This document shows positions 13,301-28,300 of a stretch of 64,000 nt of DNA, piece after piece. This DNA comes from Lophius americanus (taxonomy: Eukaryota; Chordata; Actinopteri; Lophiiformes; Lophiidae). Position numbers and translations under genes: made by a program. The notes below the pieces were generated by a model, which saw only the letters and a program-made list of their open reading frames with translations, was not told the DNA's origin and made no database searches. Numbering within the stretch: the first letter of the stretch is position 1; the number at the start of each line of letters is the position of its first letter. The stretch covers positions 13,170,001 through 13,234,000 of the forward strand of contig JBBDHG010000057.1 of assembly GCA_037951165.1 (NCBI GenBank). The letters are read 5' to 3'.

Positions 13301-16300
13301 AGAGATAATTCAATTTTTCCACTTTGTTGGATTGTACAAAATCGAACACAGCATATACTACTAATACTACTGCTACTAAGCCAGTCAGGGTTCTTGTGTG
13401 TTGTTGTTGCTGTTGTGTCTCCGCCCAAACTTCTCACCTTCTTTGCCAATGGGACTGAAATAGGTCGGATGCTGCGTATATCAACTTCACTGTGGTGGCA
13501 GTCTTCACATGAGGAAACTGCTCCAAACGCAAGCTGAGGATTTTATTTTCTTTAATATTTATTATTATTCTTATCAAAATAATAATTCATATTTGCAGTT
13601 AATGGAAATCTCGGTCTCTTCGGTGGAAAAGGTGATTTACATGCATCATGCTTTTTCTGGAGCTCTTATACTTTAATCTTTTCTATCTACTTCCATCCAA
13701 TTTCACGATAAATGCTTCAACTTCATTCTGATTATGGCCATGGATGTAGATCTCTTTATAACTTAGCCTTGTGAGACATTCAGCCCTTAACCTATTCAGC
13801 TAAACTAATTACATTTCTATGGCAAAACATTATCTCTATTTTTTGATAGACGTTTACAGCCTTTCCTGTGAGATGAGAGATTTATTAAAATGTTGACTTT
13901 AAGCTCCACTTGCTACTTTTTGCTGTTTACAACATTCAGCAACAGAGGGGGACTGTATATAAACTATATTTATGTGAAATATTAAAGTTAAAATATCCTC
14001 CGCTCCCTTTTGAGTGGACGTGCTGATAAACCCAACTCCATTCTAAAAGCAGGTGTTTTATCGTAGGGTACGATGGCCGACATGTTCAAACGCACTGCAA
14101 CCATTAATTTGACCCCATGCAAATAAAGAAAATATCTTCATCAATTTCATAACACACGCACACTTAAAAAGCCACTACAAAACACATTAAAAAAAACAAT
14201 CTGCAAAAACCACAAGACAACTAAAGTGTTTACGAAGGACTCTCAAAAGTGATGCATCGCCGGACGCGCTTTTTTTGGGTTCATCTAGTGAACAAAACAG
14301 ATATAAGGCACAAACATTTCATGATATTTTCATTAGGTGTGAAAGATAATGAAATTATCATAACATATTCCACATAACTTCTGGGTCATGCAGTCATGTG
14401 TCTAAGAGCAAAGCTTTAATCAACATCGCGAAAAACAACAAATAAAGTTAATACTGACCCTAACATGCAGAGTACCCAAAACTACAGAGGCGCAGAGAAA
14501 GAGGCTCTCTTCATGACGACTTTAAAGGAGCACACATGAGCGATAATTATCCAAACATGTATTACTGTTTGTGTTTCTACTCGTCATGAAGAGTGCCTCT
14601 TTCTCCGCGCCTCTGATGTGCCTTCATGGAGCTCCGTCTGCAGTCTCTGCTCCCCACCAGTACACTTGGTCCATGTAGCTGTCTGTAATCAGAGTAGTCT
14701 GTCAGCACAGTGAAAGGCCCGGCCCGACGCTGCCCTGTTAGACACAGTCACTACCAAACACACTGACTGACTGTGACCTGCCGGTGTGAGCCCAGATACC
14801 CTCCCGCTGGGCCATCCTACTCTTGCAATAATAGACACTACATACAAACTTTTATACAAGCTTTTTCCTAATTTGGGTGACCAGAACTTAGGTTTCATAT
14901 AACTCTCTGAGCTTATCTGGCTAAAATCCTGAAGCTTATAATACCTTTTGATCGGTTGTTTATGTTCAGATGTCTTAATTTGCTGCTAAGGGACGAGTTC
15001 ATAATTCTATATAAGCTATATAAGGACTCTTTGTGTCATGTTGAAGTTAACATGTTTTTACCAACTTTCGTTTATTTAGTTTAGTTTAGGCCTTTTTTTT
15101 TTGTGAATCATATAATATTATATATTTCACGGATCATTTTCAGATTTGACCCCCATAGACCACGAACGAAGAACTCGGTTGATTTTGGGAAAGGTCTATT
15201 GTATATTTCCAGTACTACAGGGAGCGTTATCTCCAAAACTTTTTGGGCCATTATTTCTCAACCTTTGGTCCAATTTAGTCCAAATTTGGTGCAAATTAAT
15301 TGACTCTATGAGATCTGTATTGTAAATTTCATATTTTAGTCAAATAGTTCATATTTGATTCACGGGGGGATCTTTCTTTTAAGCACATTTATTAAGCACA
15401 TTTTTTCAGGGTTACATTCCTAACTGTTGCTCAGATTTAGTCCAAAGTTGGTGCATATGAATCGATTTGAGTAGATATATCTTGTGTTCATCCTATTTTA
15501 TTCTAATTTTACTCACTGGGGCATTTGTTTTTTTGAATTAAAAACTAGCATTTTTCACAGTCACATTTAATTTAAATGGTTCAATCCGGAATTTCTTTTA
15601 CAACGCAGCGGATTTAGGGTTTTTTGGGGATATACCCTTGATGTCGGGGGTAACATCATAGGCCTAGTTTAAGATTTTTTTCCTTTTTGCCCTTTTCCTT
15701 GATCCCATACAGTTATAGTTGTTTTTTTTAAATCGTATTCTAATAGCCATTTTAGAGATTCTTCTTTATTTTTTCCCCTTTTTTTTCCCCTTAAAATAAT
15801 TAAGTCTTAATTTCAGTTTTTGCTAAAATAATCAGAAAATTCAAAGATCCTACATTCTACAATAAATATTGTCCTCTCTTCATATGTCCTCTGTAGTCTG
15901 TAATGCCTCAGCAAAAACAGTGTAATATAGAATATCGAGAAGCATCCTTCTTCACAGTAGACCCAAACTTTCTCAACGTGACGCTCCAATCATTAAACAA
16001 AAACATATGAATTAATCACCAGGTCTTAATTTAGCATTAGACAAATATATATGATTGTAGTTCATCCACAACATAGAGGTAGATTCAATTACAAACATAG
16101 CTGTTTTGCAAGTGCTGGCGACAATTGACTGTCTTTGTAATAGTCAGTAGTCATAGCCTGTGGTCCAGGTGCCATGGGCGCAGCACCCATGACTTTCTTC
16201 AGTAACTCATTCATAATATTAAAAACTGACTTCTAATCCCCCCCTGTAGGGGGGGATTTACAGATTTCGCCATCAGATTCCAAAGTGGGCCTTGCAATCT

Positions 16301-19300
16301 TCTTCTGTCAGTCATTTGGTAAATGGGTAAAAGGCAGATTTAATTAAAAAAAACACAGACACTAACTAAGGGAAATATATTATTGATAAAAAATTAAGAT
16401 GTTTTTTTAAATCTTGTTTTTCACATTGAGTGATACTTCAGTGTTGACATAGTCTGCAGCATTCGTACTTTTTGTCTTCACATTTTAATGTACTTGCTAT
16501 CATTTAAATGGGCTCTCAAGGCAAGCATGGAAATATTGACACAGCTCTGTTTAAAATGTTGAAAAGAAGCTTTGATGTCGGTTTATGTGCCCTCAGTCTT
16601 ATTTCCCAGGTGCACGCCCTGTTACTGTGTTCCACTGTACTTGTCTATTGATATTCATTTGATTTTGCACAGTTACTTGTTTAATGTGAATGTTGCTTGA
16701 TTGATTATAATAAAAGTATGATAAATACGCATTTATGACATGATATACATTCATAAAGCGTAAATGAATATCGATGTATCGTCCTCCTCTCTTCTTTTAT
16801 TAGTTCTTACTCCTCCTCTGCTCTGTTCACTGCAGATTGTCTTGCATCATGAAGACAATAAAAGCCATCACTTAAGCATTCTGGGAGATTTTGATGAAAT
16901 AAGTTAATATTTTCCTTTTTAGAAATCTAGACATCAGACATCCATTCAGTGTGTCTCATTAATTTAATTCACTTGTGCAATTGTGGCTCCTTCCTTTGAT
17001 TTATCTGCTAAACTATGCAAGAAAAAAATTGATTTCTTTATAAATGATGACCTCTCTCCCTTTTTTTCTGTCAGACATGGACGCGTTTCGCATCTTTCTC
17101 TACATTCTCATCTTCCTGCTCAGTTTCTTTGGCAACCTGCTCATTATCGTGGTCCTGATGATGAACAAGCGAATGCGGACCGTCACCAACTCCTTCCTGC
17201 TGTCGCTGGCAGTAAGCGACATCATGATGGCCATCTTCTGCATGCCCTTCACCCTCATCCCCAACATCATGGAGGACTTCATCTTTGGAGCTGCCATGTG
17301 CAAGGCCGTCTCCTACTTTATGGGTGAGGATGAACTGTTAAACAGCAGAATTGGATCAGCTGGTGTTTCATGTGTTCAAATGAGCTGTGAATTTAGTAGG
17401 TTACAACGTTTTCCCTCTGACAGTGTAATCATGCTGGACATGTAGCCGATCGATAAAACAGGCATTGCACTTTTTATTAAATTATCATTGATTCAGGTAC
17501 CAGAAGGCACAGTCATGATCTGTGTGTACAGCAAGAAACAATTACTTCAATTCTAATAAGATATTTTTTAGGATTAAAGTCTTTGACTGGTTTCTTGTTC
17601 GCTTTTCACCACTATTTACCACTAACAGTAAATATTTTATCCATTTTACAATTTAATGAATGCGATTGAACGCTGTAAAAGCTTAGATTGCCTTAACCAT
17701 TATCATCGTTCATAGTGAAGCATACGTATTCCAATAGTAACTTACGCTGTAGAGATTTATGTTCTATCAATGACACTGGAATGGAATCTTATGTGGATTT
17801 TGATTTCCATATTCCCAATAAATATTCGAAGAGTTACGCTTATTCGCTCTACAATAATAATAAGATGGCTAAATTAACAGCTTATCTTACCATAATTGGA
17901 GAAACAGCCGGACTGGAGCAAAATAAATGTTCAATATTTAACACGTAAAATCTGATGAGTTCATGAAATCCCTGTGTAACTGAAAGGTAGTCCTGCGCAC
18001 AATCCCTTGTAAAACAACAACTTGTTAATTTTACACTATTTTCTTTTCCTCTACAGATTAAACCACCAAGATATAATTAGATCCTTAATTTTTTAAGGGT
18101 GCTGGCCTGAAGATTTGATTATTTCTAAACATTGCCAGCTCCCTTCTTCTCAGTTCTCCCCACTTCTCACTTCCCATCTCTCTCTTCTCGCCCTCCTCTT
18201 TTTCTGTCTCTCTTCCTTCCTCTCCCATTTTGTTCTTTTTTCCTTTACTCGCTGTCCATTCTCTGCCTCTCCCGTGGCGGCAATCTGGATGCTGGGATGA
18301 GGCACAGATCCAGGTTTTATCAGCCTGTATTGGGCCTTGTCTGCCTTAGGGAGTTTTGTGGTAAAGGCTGAAACACCCAATGATGTTTAGGCACACACCT
18401 TAGGCTTTACCTTAATGTTGGCATCTTGTGGGAAACCTCAGGGATGGTAACAGCCAGTCCTACAGAACAGTAAAGAATCTGAATTTGATACCCACCAACA
18501 CCATACAATCAACCCCACTCATACACCTTGTATAAGAGCAACAAGGGTTTGAATCTCCTAGTCCTATACAGAGCCAAATTGAAAAGAGTAAATCTTATAC
18601 TTCGCATAAAGTACATTAGAAGGGGTTTAGCTCTCATCGGAGCTTTTGTCATCATCATAGCTAATATCATAGCTGGGGCTAATGTTGTAACTGCAGCTAA
18701 CGCCATAGTTGGGACTAATGTTGTAGCTGCAGCTAATGCAATAGCAGGGAAAAATGTTGCAGCTGCAGCTAATGCCAAAACTGGGGCTAATGTTGTCGGT
18801 GCAGCAAATGCCATAGTTGGGTATTTCCTTTGAGTCAACATTTGTTTTTGCTGGCAATGCTGACTAGAATTTAAGAAATAATTTTGGAAATTAAACAAAC
18901 TGTATTTATAACCATATATACCATAAAATTAGATTTTATTAATCCCAGGGGAAAATTATAATGCTTCAACAACATACAAAGGTGGCAATGAAACAACTAC
19001 ATAATAGACAAAATAAAAACATGAGATAATATGTGAGTGTATGAAGAATACTAAAAGGATAATAAATAAAGTAGTTTGCAAATGTAAATGCATGTAGAGG
19101 AGATTCATTAGCATATGTATATGTGTGGGTAAAAATATGAGTCACGTTGCAGAAAAACGGTTGCAATACAGTCCAGTCTGGTAATATGTGATAGCGATGC
19201 TGTGTTGATGCGTGACAGCAGGACTTTACAGGATTGGGTATCAATGTAGGGTGATGTGTCCAGTGTGAATTGCATAAGTGCAGGTCAAGATAGATTACAT

Positions 19301-22300
19301 TCCCCTGTTGTACAGTCGAATTACTGCAGGAAGAAATAACCTGCAGATTCATCATGATGCCTGTCACCTTAGCCAGCATTGCCCCTTCTCCATTCTCTCC
19401 AACGAGTCCTGTTTGAACCTCAGGACTGAGTCGACCATCCAATTGACCTTGTTCAGCCTGATGGTATCCTTGTCTGCGATGCTGCTGATCCAGTATAACA
19501 TAGCAAAGAAGATGGATCCGAAGATCACAGACGGATCCGAAGATCATCAGCGGCTGTCCTCACTCCAAAGGACCTCAACTTTCTCAGTTAGTAGACTTGA
19601 CTTTGGCCTTTCCTGTATAGCCGGTCCATATTGGGCATCCACCCCAGTTTGTCATTCCGGTCATCACTGAGGTATTTGTTGGTGTTTACTACCTCGACGT
19701 CCTCACCCTGGATGGTAACAAGAAACAGGGATGGGCTCCTCCTTCAGAAGTCAACCACCAGTTCCTTGGTCTTTTTGGTGTGAAGCTGGAGGTGTTTGCC
19801 ACGGAACTAGTCCACAAAGATGCTTAAGTACATACCCAAATAGTCATGTATACTATGGAATCGTCATTGCCATCGCTGCCGCATCCACCGCAGCATCGCT
19901 GCATGCTACCACAGATCCTTTGTGGTAGAACGATAACTCAAATACTTTATCATGGATAATTTTCATATTTTAGACCCATATAGACCTTAGTGAGAAGAAG
20001 AACTGGATTTTTCTTTTGGAAAGGTTGGTTGTATTTGTTTGACACTAGGGGGGGCTTTATATCTAAAACTGTGAAGCCACAATTTCTCAACTCTTGGTCC
20101 AATTTAGTCCAGTTTTACTCCAGTAGTTCATATTTTACTCACTAGGGGTAGTTTTTTTAATTTGAAAAAAAAGAAAATGCTATTTCCCAGACACAACTGA
20201 AACATTTTTCATAGTTTAGAATTTTATTCCATTTTTTTATATGAAAAACACATTGTTTTGAATAAAGCTTCACATTTAATTTGAAGAGTTAAATCCGGGG
20301 GCTGCTTGTACAATGCAGGTTTTTGGGGACTTTTTGTAAATTTACCCTTGTTGTCCGGAACGACAGCATAGGTTTAGTTAAATGTAGTGTTAACTGATTC
20401 TATTATTATTTTGAGTAGGTAAATACCCAAAACCTCAATTGTAAGCAGTTATTTCTCCCTTCTATGTTTTAATTAAATGATTGCAGATTCATGTTGCTCA
20501 AAATAGGCTCATTATTTACAGAATCATACACAACTAGTTGCTGTCAAAATAAATTGCTAAATTCACAGGGATGAAGGCAACATCTTGTGTATCTTATAAG
20601 TGAATGATGGTCCGTCAGTGTCCGGCAAAATTGGATTATTCATCCTCACATCAGACTCAACCTTTTTTTTTCTTCTTTTTTTTAAATCTGGCAGCTGAAC
20701 ATCAAATGTTCTCCAGTTTATGAATCCTGGCAGAAAATTGCTGGATATCGCATAGAGCCTATCTCAGTGAGAGGCTTTTGAGGGGGCTTCATTTCTTTGT
20801 CTGAAGGTGACCTTTATGCTGAAACGTGCTTCAAGAGCCAAAAATGGTCAAAAATGTAATTCATTTTTTGCCCTGAATTTCCTTGCCTTAATTTGGAAGA
20901 AGGTTAAAATACAGTACATTTACCCTTTTTTGAGTTCTTTACTTCCTCATCTCAGGACTGGCTAAGTTCACCACAGTTAAACCAATCCCTGTGATTGGAA
21001 TACTATAGGCATTAAATGTAGTTGATTTTCACGTATTTCATTTAATAATTGATCACTTTTGTACTGTGGTGTGAGCACATACCATACCAGGAAATGATCC
21101 GATGTCTGACACGCCGAATTCTGTGTAAAGTCCTTTATTTGGCTTCCATTTCTCCTCTTGATCCAGTTCAGTGGTGTTCCCCATGGCCTTAGCTAACTAA
21201 AACTTCTAGAATCACATGGTTAGAATCAATGCGTGTGGCAAGCGAGATGTATACCTCTGCTAAGAAGGTTATGTTTTCTTTGTGTCTGTTGTTTTTGTTG
21301 GTGTGTTTGTCAGAGGGAATGAGTGACAGTTAAGGGAGTGATGTGCGTGGGTAAGGAAAGATGTTTCCATCATGTTTTTCAGCACTGCTAAACCAAATTC
21401 CAACAAAGCCTGTGGGATGGTGCGTTGTTGAGATAAACTACTTAGGTACACCTTACCATCTTAGGTATGCGTTCTGCAGAGTACCGTTGTAGTTGCTCCA
21501 TCAGCTGGAAGAGGTCATGTGATTGCTGCTTTTTTATCAAATTTTTATCTCTGTGAATGATAACTTAGGTTTTATTTTTTTAAGTTATGTGTCCAGTATG
21601 TTTCTACTATGCAGATGTCATGGTCCACACAGTGTTGCCTCTTATAGGATTGTGGAAGTACTGAATCGAAAAAAAGACTCACTGACAGTCTTCATGAATG
21701 AGCTGACCCCTTGGTGGAATACTGTCACTAATGACGCAACATTGTGCAAGTATTTCCCATGGTCTTTCTGTGTTTCTTTTGTTTGAGAAGTTCTGTGGTC
21801 TCACAGTTTTATAACTTTTCCAAAGTTGATGGTGGGGTTTTTGCTTGCCCTCTGACCAAACTATATCTACTAACCGAAGTTTTGGATGTTATTATTCCTT
21901 TTTAAGTAGCTCTTATTGTTGGTTTCCACTGCTTTTGAATCATCTGACGTGCTTGTAGTATTCACATCACTTCCAAATAACATACATCTGTGTCTGCATG
22001 ATGCCAGCAAGCATTTCATGAGAGAATATTTGTGCTGCCAATAGAGGAAAGACAGAATGATTGTAGCTATTGACATAAAAACAGTCAAATTGAATGATAT
22101 CAAGTGGCGTGAAATACAAATGAACATCTAGTTGCATCAGCATATAAAAACTCACATCATTCAAACCTCTCATGATGTGAGCCTCCCTTGAGATAGACCC
22201 TCTGTCAGCCGAAGCTAAATCAATACAGAGGATCATTGTGATTATCATCATCCATTGATTGTGCTATAAACCATCTCAGCAAACTTTACTACCCCTTGCA

Positions 22301-25300
22301 AACTCATCTGTTAGCACACACCCATTAGACATATAATACTTCATTAATTTTGCGATTTTCCCTTTCATTCATACACACATTCATACATCTGCCCATAGCG
22401 CTATGTAAATCATAGCCCCTGTATTTCTTTGCTGGCAGTTATGAGATAGATGGTCTAATATTCAGGGTGTGTGCGTTTGTGCAGTTTTCAATCACATTCG
22501 TTCATCTATGTTTTATGCATCATAGGATGCAAGTACCAGCCAGCTTCCCTGATCAGACTGGCTGGTAGCACAGTACATTAATTTCACTTGTAAGGTTTTT
22601 AATGTCTTAAGGCTTCTTTGATCACAACAATCGCCCTGAGCTGTACTGACATGACTGAGACATGAGACAAGCATTAAATGGTCAACCTTAATTTTTTCTG
22701 TCCATAGAATTTAAGTCTTAGAGACTATATTTACGTACAACTATATATATGTGTATATTTGTATATGTATTTATATATTTATATATTTATTTGTGTATAT
22801 TATATATGTATGTATGCATATATAAACACATGTATGTGTGTATGTATGTGTATGATACATACACACATACATGTGTCTATATGTCTTTTTCAGTAAGTAG
22901 GTGTGTCGACTGCTCATCGAACATTTTGTTTGAGATCAGTTTTAATACATAAAAAGATGCCTAATGCAACAATGGCCTCTTAAAGAACTGTTGCTTAAAA
23001 CACATGCAATAACTGCATGGGAGAGATTGTGATAGATACACAGTAGCTGCAGTATATTTAAAAATGTGATGAAATATACCAAGATTCTCTGTTTTGATTC
23101 ATAACTCTTGTCAGAGCAGCATTGGCTACGCACTAGCAATAATAGAATAGATGGCCAAGTGGACCTGAATTTTGAAAGGGATGATAAATATTGTCCTGTT
23201 TCTCTAGTACAAGAATCAAATCCCTCGAACAAGAAGTGCAGCAATAGGGACTGAATTCCTTTTGCCGTCTGGTTGCCTGCAACTGTGTCATCAATTCAAA
23301 TCAATGAAATACCAGTTTAATAAATACCCTGGAATTGAACTTCCTTATAGTATGAATGTGAAATGCCAACGAGCTACTAGTCTTTATAAGCGTAGTGCTT
23401 GAAAATCGCCTGAAAAACCTGTGGCTCTATTTCACACAAGCTTCTCTCTCTAATGGGACCTTCTAGGCTGAGCTCCACATGTACCTATGCGCAAAATATT
23501 TCACATAAATATGTGCTCAGCTAAATGTACTGAGCCAAATCCACCTTATGGTGGTTGACTTTATATGAAGGCAATATCGCCTGTCTCCTGATGCAGTGTT
23601 CATGCTGGTTGATGCTGAAGATGATTGTAACATTTCTTCATGCTATGTAAAAAAAAACTTTTTTGGGGGGAGCAGCAATTCCGTGCTTGATCTGCATCTT
23701 TTGATGTAACATACCGATGTCCAGCATGTTAATTACTGAATTAAAGAGATGCTTTTTCATAAATTTTCTTATCTTTGGAGGGAGTCAGGCTAGCTGTTTT
23801 CCCCTGGCTCCAGTTTTTATCCACAGCTAACTGTCTTGTGCCTTTGTAGTTTTGCATGAAGCACTTTGCAAGGGTGCTATATAAATAATGTTTCTTAGTT
23901 TTAGTCATCTATTCAAATGTATTATTCTTTTTACTTTTATTATTCCTCTTCCATGCTGTGCGGGAGAAAAGAGATAAAAATTACTGCAACTGTGCTCTCG
24001 TCATTGTACGTCAGTGCAGGGACTGGGCATGACCGCCTTCAAGCATAAACACACAGAACCCCCTCATGTGTGATTTGGTCTTTTTTTGTTTGTCCTTTGC
24101 TTTTGAGAGTTGTGTGGGTGTAAGCGGCTTATTGTGCCAGACTCTTGAGAGCTCATACTTAGACTGTGTTTAGTGTGTCCCCACGCTACTTCTGCTACTC
24201 ATGTGGAGCTGTATGTGATGGTTCTAGTTGACCGGGAGCGAGTAGTGGTCGACAGTCAATGACCGAGTTGGTTGGTTTTCCAGCTTGTACCTTTAAACAC
24301 TGAAGCCTGGCACTGTGAATGTACTTTATTCAACCAAAAGTGACAAGAGAATTAGGTAAAGATAATTGTTTTTTGCAGCAGGGGATATGTGGTAATTACT
24401 TTAAGGGTGTTTCATGATTAAACTCTTCATGGATATTTTGAGTGATAGCCATCTTCTGTGAGCAGCAAGGTAATTTCCCGGGTGGAGTCCAGACACTGGT
24501 GGTGGTGGCTGATGGATCTGCTAAGACTGAGGCTGCACAGGCTGATGAAACGAGTCAATCTGTGAGGAGCGGCAGTTGATGGGGAGGTGTAGGAAAAAAA
24601 AAAATCAGTTTTCAGAAGACAACAGCAATATGAGAGTTCAACAATGAAAATCTGGCGCAGTTACACGGCTGCCAAATTAGCTGTCAATAATTTGTTTTGC
24701 AATTGACCCATTGAGGTATAAACAGCTTTGAATGGTTTACTCTGAAAATAAAAGGAACATGTTAATGTAATGATCTCCATCATTTATTTATTTTTGGCTA
24801 TATTTTTGTCTTTGAAAGGATTTATTGATTTTTGACAGTGTTAGATATATCCATAAAGTGTGAGTCCCACTGCATTTAAAAAATCCATATTTTGGTTAAG
24901 AGTTACAATTTGTGATGCAAATTAGGTGCCAAATGTGCACAATCAACTCAAACATGATCTATGTCTCATGTCGCATCGCCGTCCATGAAGAATAGTTATA
25001 ATATGTAACTCTTTCTCATCTGAGTATGTCTGTGGCACAATGACCTGGTTTGATATAGTATCCTGTCTGGTTTCAAGTCAGTACGGCGACAATCAGAAAA
25101 ATTACCCGTCCCTCATGGAGCTGAAATGCTCTTAATAATGCACAACAGAATTTCTGTGTGCTAACAGAGCATGAAGGACACTCAGATGTCTGTATTTGAA
25201 GGTGTTCTTTATTTCAAGAAAAAGCTGTTCCCTTGCAGACTCCACATGAAGTCCCATACCACACATACACACTGTTCTCTCCACTGGTGGTTACAATCCA

Positions 25301-28300
25301 ATATGTGCAGTATATACTGGATCTCTATAAGCTTTCCTCCATCGAAAAAAAGAAAGATTTTGTCATTGGTTTATAGGATGGACTTTTAACGCACGCAAAT
25401 CCAAGAAAGGATCAACTGTTCTCAACCAATTTATGGAGTAGTCCAGCATTGGCATATGGTCCCTGTGGAGATTATTCAACGTGCTCGCTGAGAATAAGTA
25501 ATGACTTCGACCTTGAATGCTTATGAAAAGGTATGGTTCAGTCAGGATATGTTCTACCATCATTAACTGACAATGACAGGAGATTAATATGTTACAGCAG
25601 ATTTGCGTCTTGTAATGGCAGAGGATCAGCGTGGCAAATGCATTCTTTAGGGTGTGCTTTGTAGCTGCTGGTGACATGCATGCATGTTTTTTTTATTTTT
25701 ATTAAGGCTATTTGTCTCGGCACACTCACTTACAGAACACCGTCAATGCAATGACAGAGCTTATGTATATACATGCCTGTAAATACAACACAAGTTGACA
25801 TTGTATTGTCACTTTGACAGAACCTATAGAGATAATATCCTTGGTTTCAGAGTTGTTATTATTTTTATTGAGAGGAGATGGAGTACGTCATAATAATCTG
25901 TTTACTCTCATTTGTTGTTAAAGTTTTAGTCGCATTTAACAGGTAATATTAAAATTTAAGCCTGTAAAGATTACATTTATAGTGAGGGAAAAAAATCACA
26001 TTGCAGAGTTAATTTATAATTTTACTCCCTCTCCACTGTGATTCCATAATTTTCAGCTGTGATAAACCTACTGTACTTTCTGTGCCATAATAGTGACTCA
26101 GTGGCGAAAATAATTTAGTATTTAGCTGCTGAAGAGTTTCATATATTTTATCAGGACTTGAAAATAAACAAACTCAGTACATGAAAACATTTTTGGAAAT
26201 TCCGCAAAACACTGGATCACCGAATATTATTTAGGACTACCAATGTAGTTAAACTTCTTATTATCAATCATTTTTTTCAAACAGTATCCATGTAAACTAC
26301 TATATAAGTTGAGGAAGAGGGTACTGGTAAATAAATTATGGCCTGTATGGTCAAAACTAGGTATTGAAAACACCTTTGAAAAAAACCCTTGGTTGAGGTT
26401 GGTTGATGTATGGTGGTTTTTATTAAATTGAATTTCATCTGGGACAGGGCAATTAAGCATAGCAACCTCCCAAACCTACAATCTGCTTGATAAAGCCACA
26501 TTGCTACCGTGGAAGTTTGTTAAATGGTACAGAATGACCCTCAGACCAGTATTTTTCTTCGGCTGGCACCAGAAGAAAGTTTCCTTGTGGATAGGTTCCA
26601 TACACTATGGTCTATGTTTCACGTAGATATGTCTTTCAAATTTGTTGTGTTTGAGGACGATGTTGCTGAGTATTGGCAATAGAAGAAAGTCAAATTGTCA
26701 CCAGAAGTGTAAATATCCTCTGGGGACTATGAAGATCATCAGCAATCAGCTATCTAAATATTTACTTATTTTTCTTTGTATTTCTTTGTCTTCTCTTTCC
26801 TCCAGGGATCTCTGTCAGCATATCCACCTTCAGCCTTGTGGCCATTGCCATTGAGAGATACAGCGCCATTTGTAACCCACTGAAGTCCCGTTCATGGCAG
26901 ACGCAATCCCATGCCTACCGTGTCATCGCTGCCACCTGGATGGCGTCACTGCTTGTCATGGTGCCCTACCCTGTGTTCAGTCACATAAGGACTTTCCCTA
27001 AGGCCAACGGTACTGTTGGGCACATGTGTCGTCTGTTCTGGCCCAGCCCACAAGCTGAGCAGACCTGGTGAGTGTTGGAAGAACTAGACCCTAACAATAT
27101 AAGGTGGGGTAGGAGGTGGTTATGTTTTTACCAGCCTTGGTTTGTCTCTGTGTTCGCAGGATTACACAAAGGTTTTCAAAGGACTTTGATGATTTGATCC
27201 AGGGAACAATCAGTTAGATTTGAAAGTTATCTGGATCATCATCTTGATTCACAATCCGCAATTGCCTCTGAATTCATTGGAAATGCAAAAAAAAACAAAC
27301 AACTAAATCTAGAGCTGAGAAATTATCCAGATTTGGCCCACAACAAATTCACCACTGCAAGATAGATAGATAGTTTTCCAGACTCACAGCAAAATTCTTA
27401 CAGAACTTCCGTTGAGTCAAGTCAGATTCAAATGCAATTTATCTCCAACAGTAGGTGATGTACATCTTGGACAAAACTATTTTTGACAGATGGTTTTTGT
27501 TTAATATAATGATAAAACTAATAATGATACCACTTGAAAGTGATGCACCCCCGACGTGCTTTCTTAATGCTTCATTTAGTGAATAAAACAGATATAATGC
27601 ACAAACATTTCATGATATTTGTATCTGCCGTGTTAGCTTCCCTTTTCTTCCGGATCATGTGGGTATGTGACTTCATTAATAAAAGGTTAATAAACATCAT
27701 GTAACCTAACATGACATAAAATTATTCTGGTGTGAATGTAAACACATGCATAGCATGAGGGTCAAAGTGTCATGGAGTATTGTTATTGTGTAATGACAAC
27801 AGCCCTTCTCCAAAAAGACTTAAGTAAACTCAATGGAAAGTAAAAGTGTGAGAATTCTTCAAAGCACTGCAATTCCTCCAATGAAAACAAACTTACTTTA
27901 ACCACGCTTGTTTGCATTGAGACTTGCTAGCTGTTTCAAGCAATGACAGCTGCTGTTCTGTTAAACAAACTCTGCACAAGTCTATGAGAAGCTTTCTAAA
28001 GCTTTCACATGCATTATAATAATAAGACATTTTGTTTGTCAAGTGCTTTTCAAAATACTCAAAAGTTTGTTTTTGCTGAGCGTCCTCAAGATGTGTAGTC
28101 GCGAGGGTGTCCAGGAATTAGAATTTTTGGACCCCTTCTACACAAGTCTGTTTTATTACAGTGGCTAGGGGTCTAGCCTGTTCTTTTTTAAATCAAGTAT
28201 GATTTTCTTGGTGTTTGTTGTGTCCGTGTCAGGTCATTTGCTGAACACCACGCTAAAGGGCTCAGCGTGCATCCTTCCAGAAAGCCGGCGCTGAGTGTAT

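Larger units (their letters stand above)
1333..17074 (+). other. cckbr intron 1 (15.7 kb)
   Basis: Begins GTAAGA and ends in a T-rich tract followed by CAG, phase 1. It holds no supported gene; its repeats are listed separately. Parts with nothing recognised include roughly 1950-3300, 3550-4670, 5511-7680, 8050-8800, 9476-11450, 12500-13870 and 15700-17070. It is the longest intron and accounts for much of the gene's size. Confidence 0.85.

Noticed and set aside
17100..17303. 67-codon minus-strand frame opposite exon 2
   Set aside because: Shadow of the receptor coding strand, with Met-rich content from complementary codons.
18528..18833. Resemblance of the Ala/Asn-rich repeat to type I fish antifreeze peptides
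   Set aside because: The unit is 12 residues, not 11, has many Val and Gly residues, and lacks the regular Thr spacing and a signal peptide; short words such as AANAK are likely chance.
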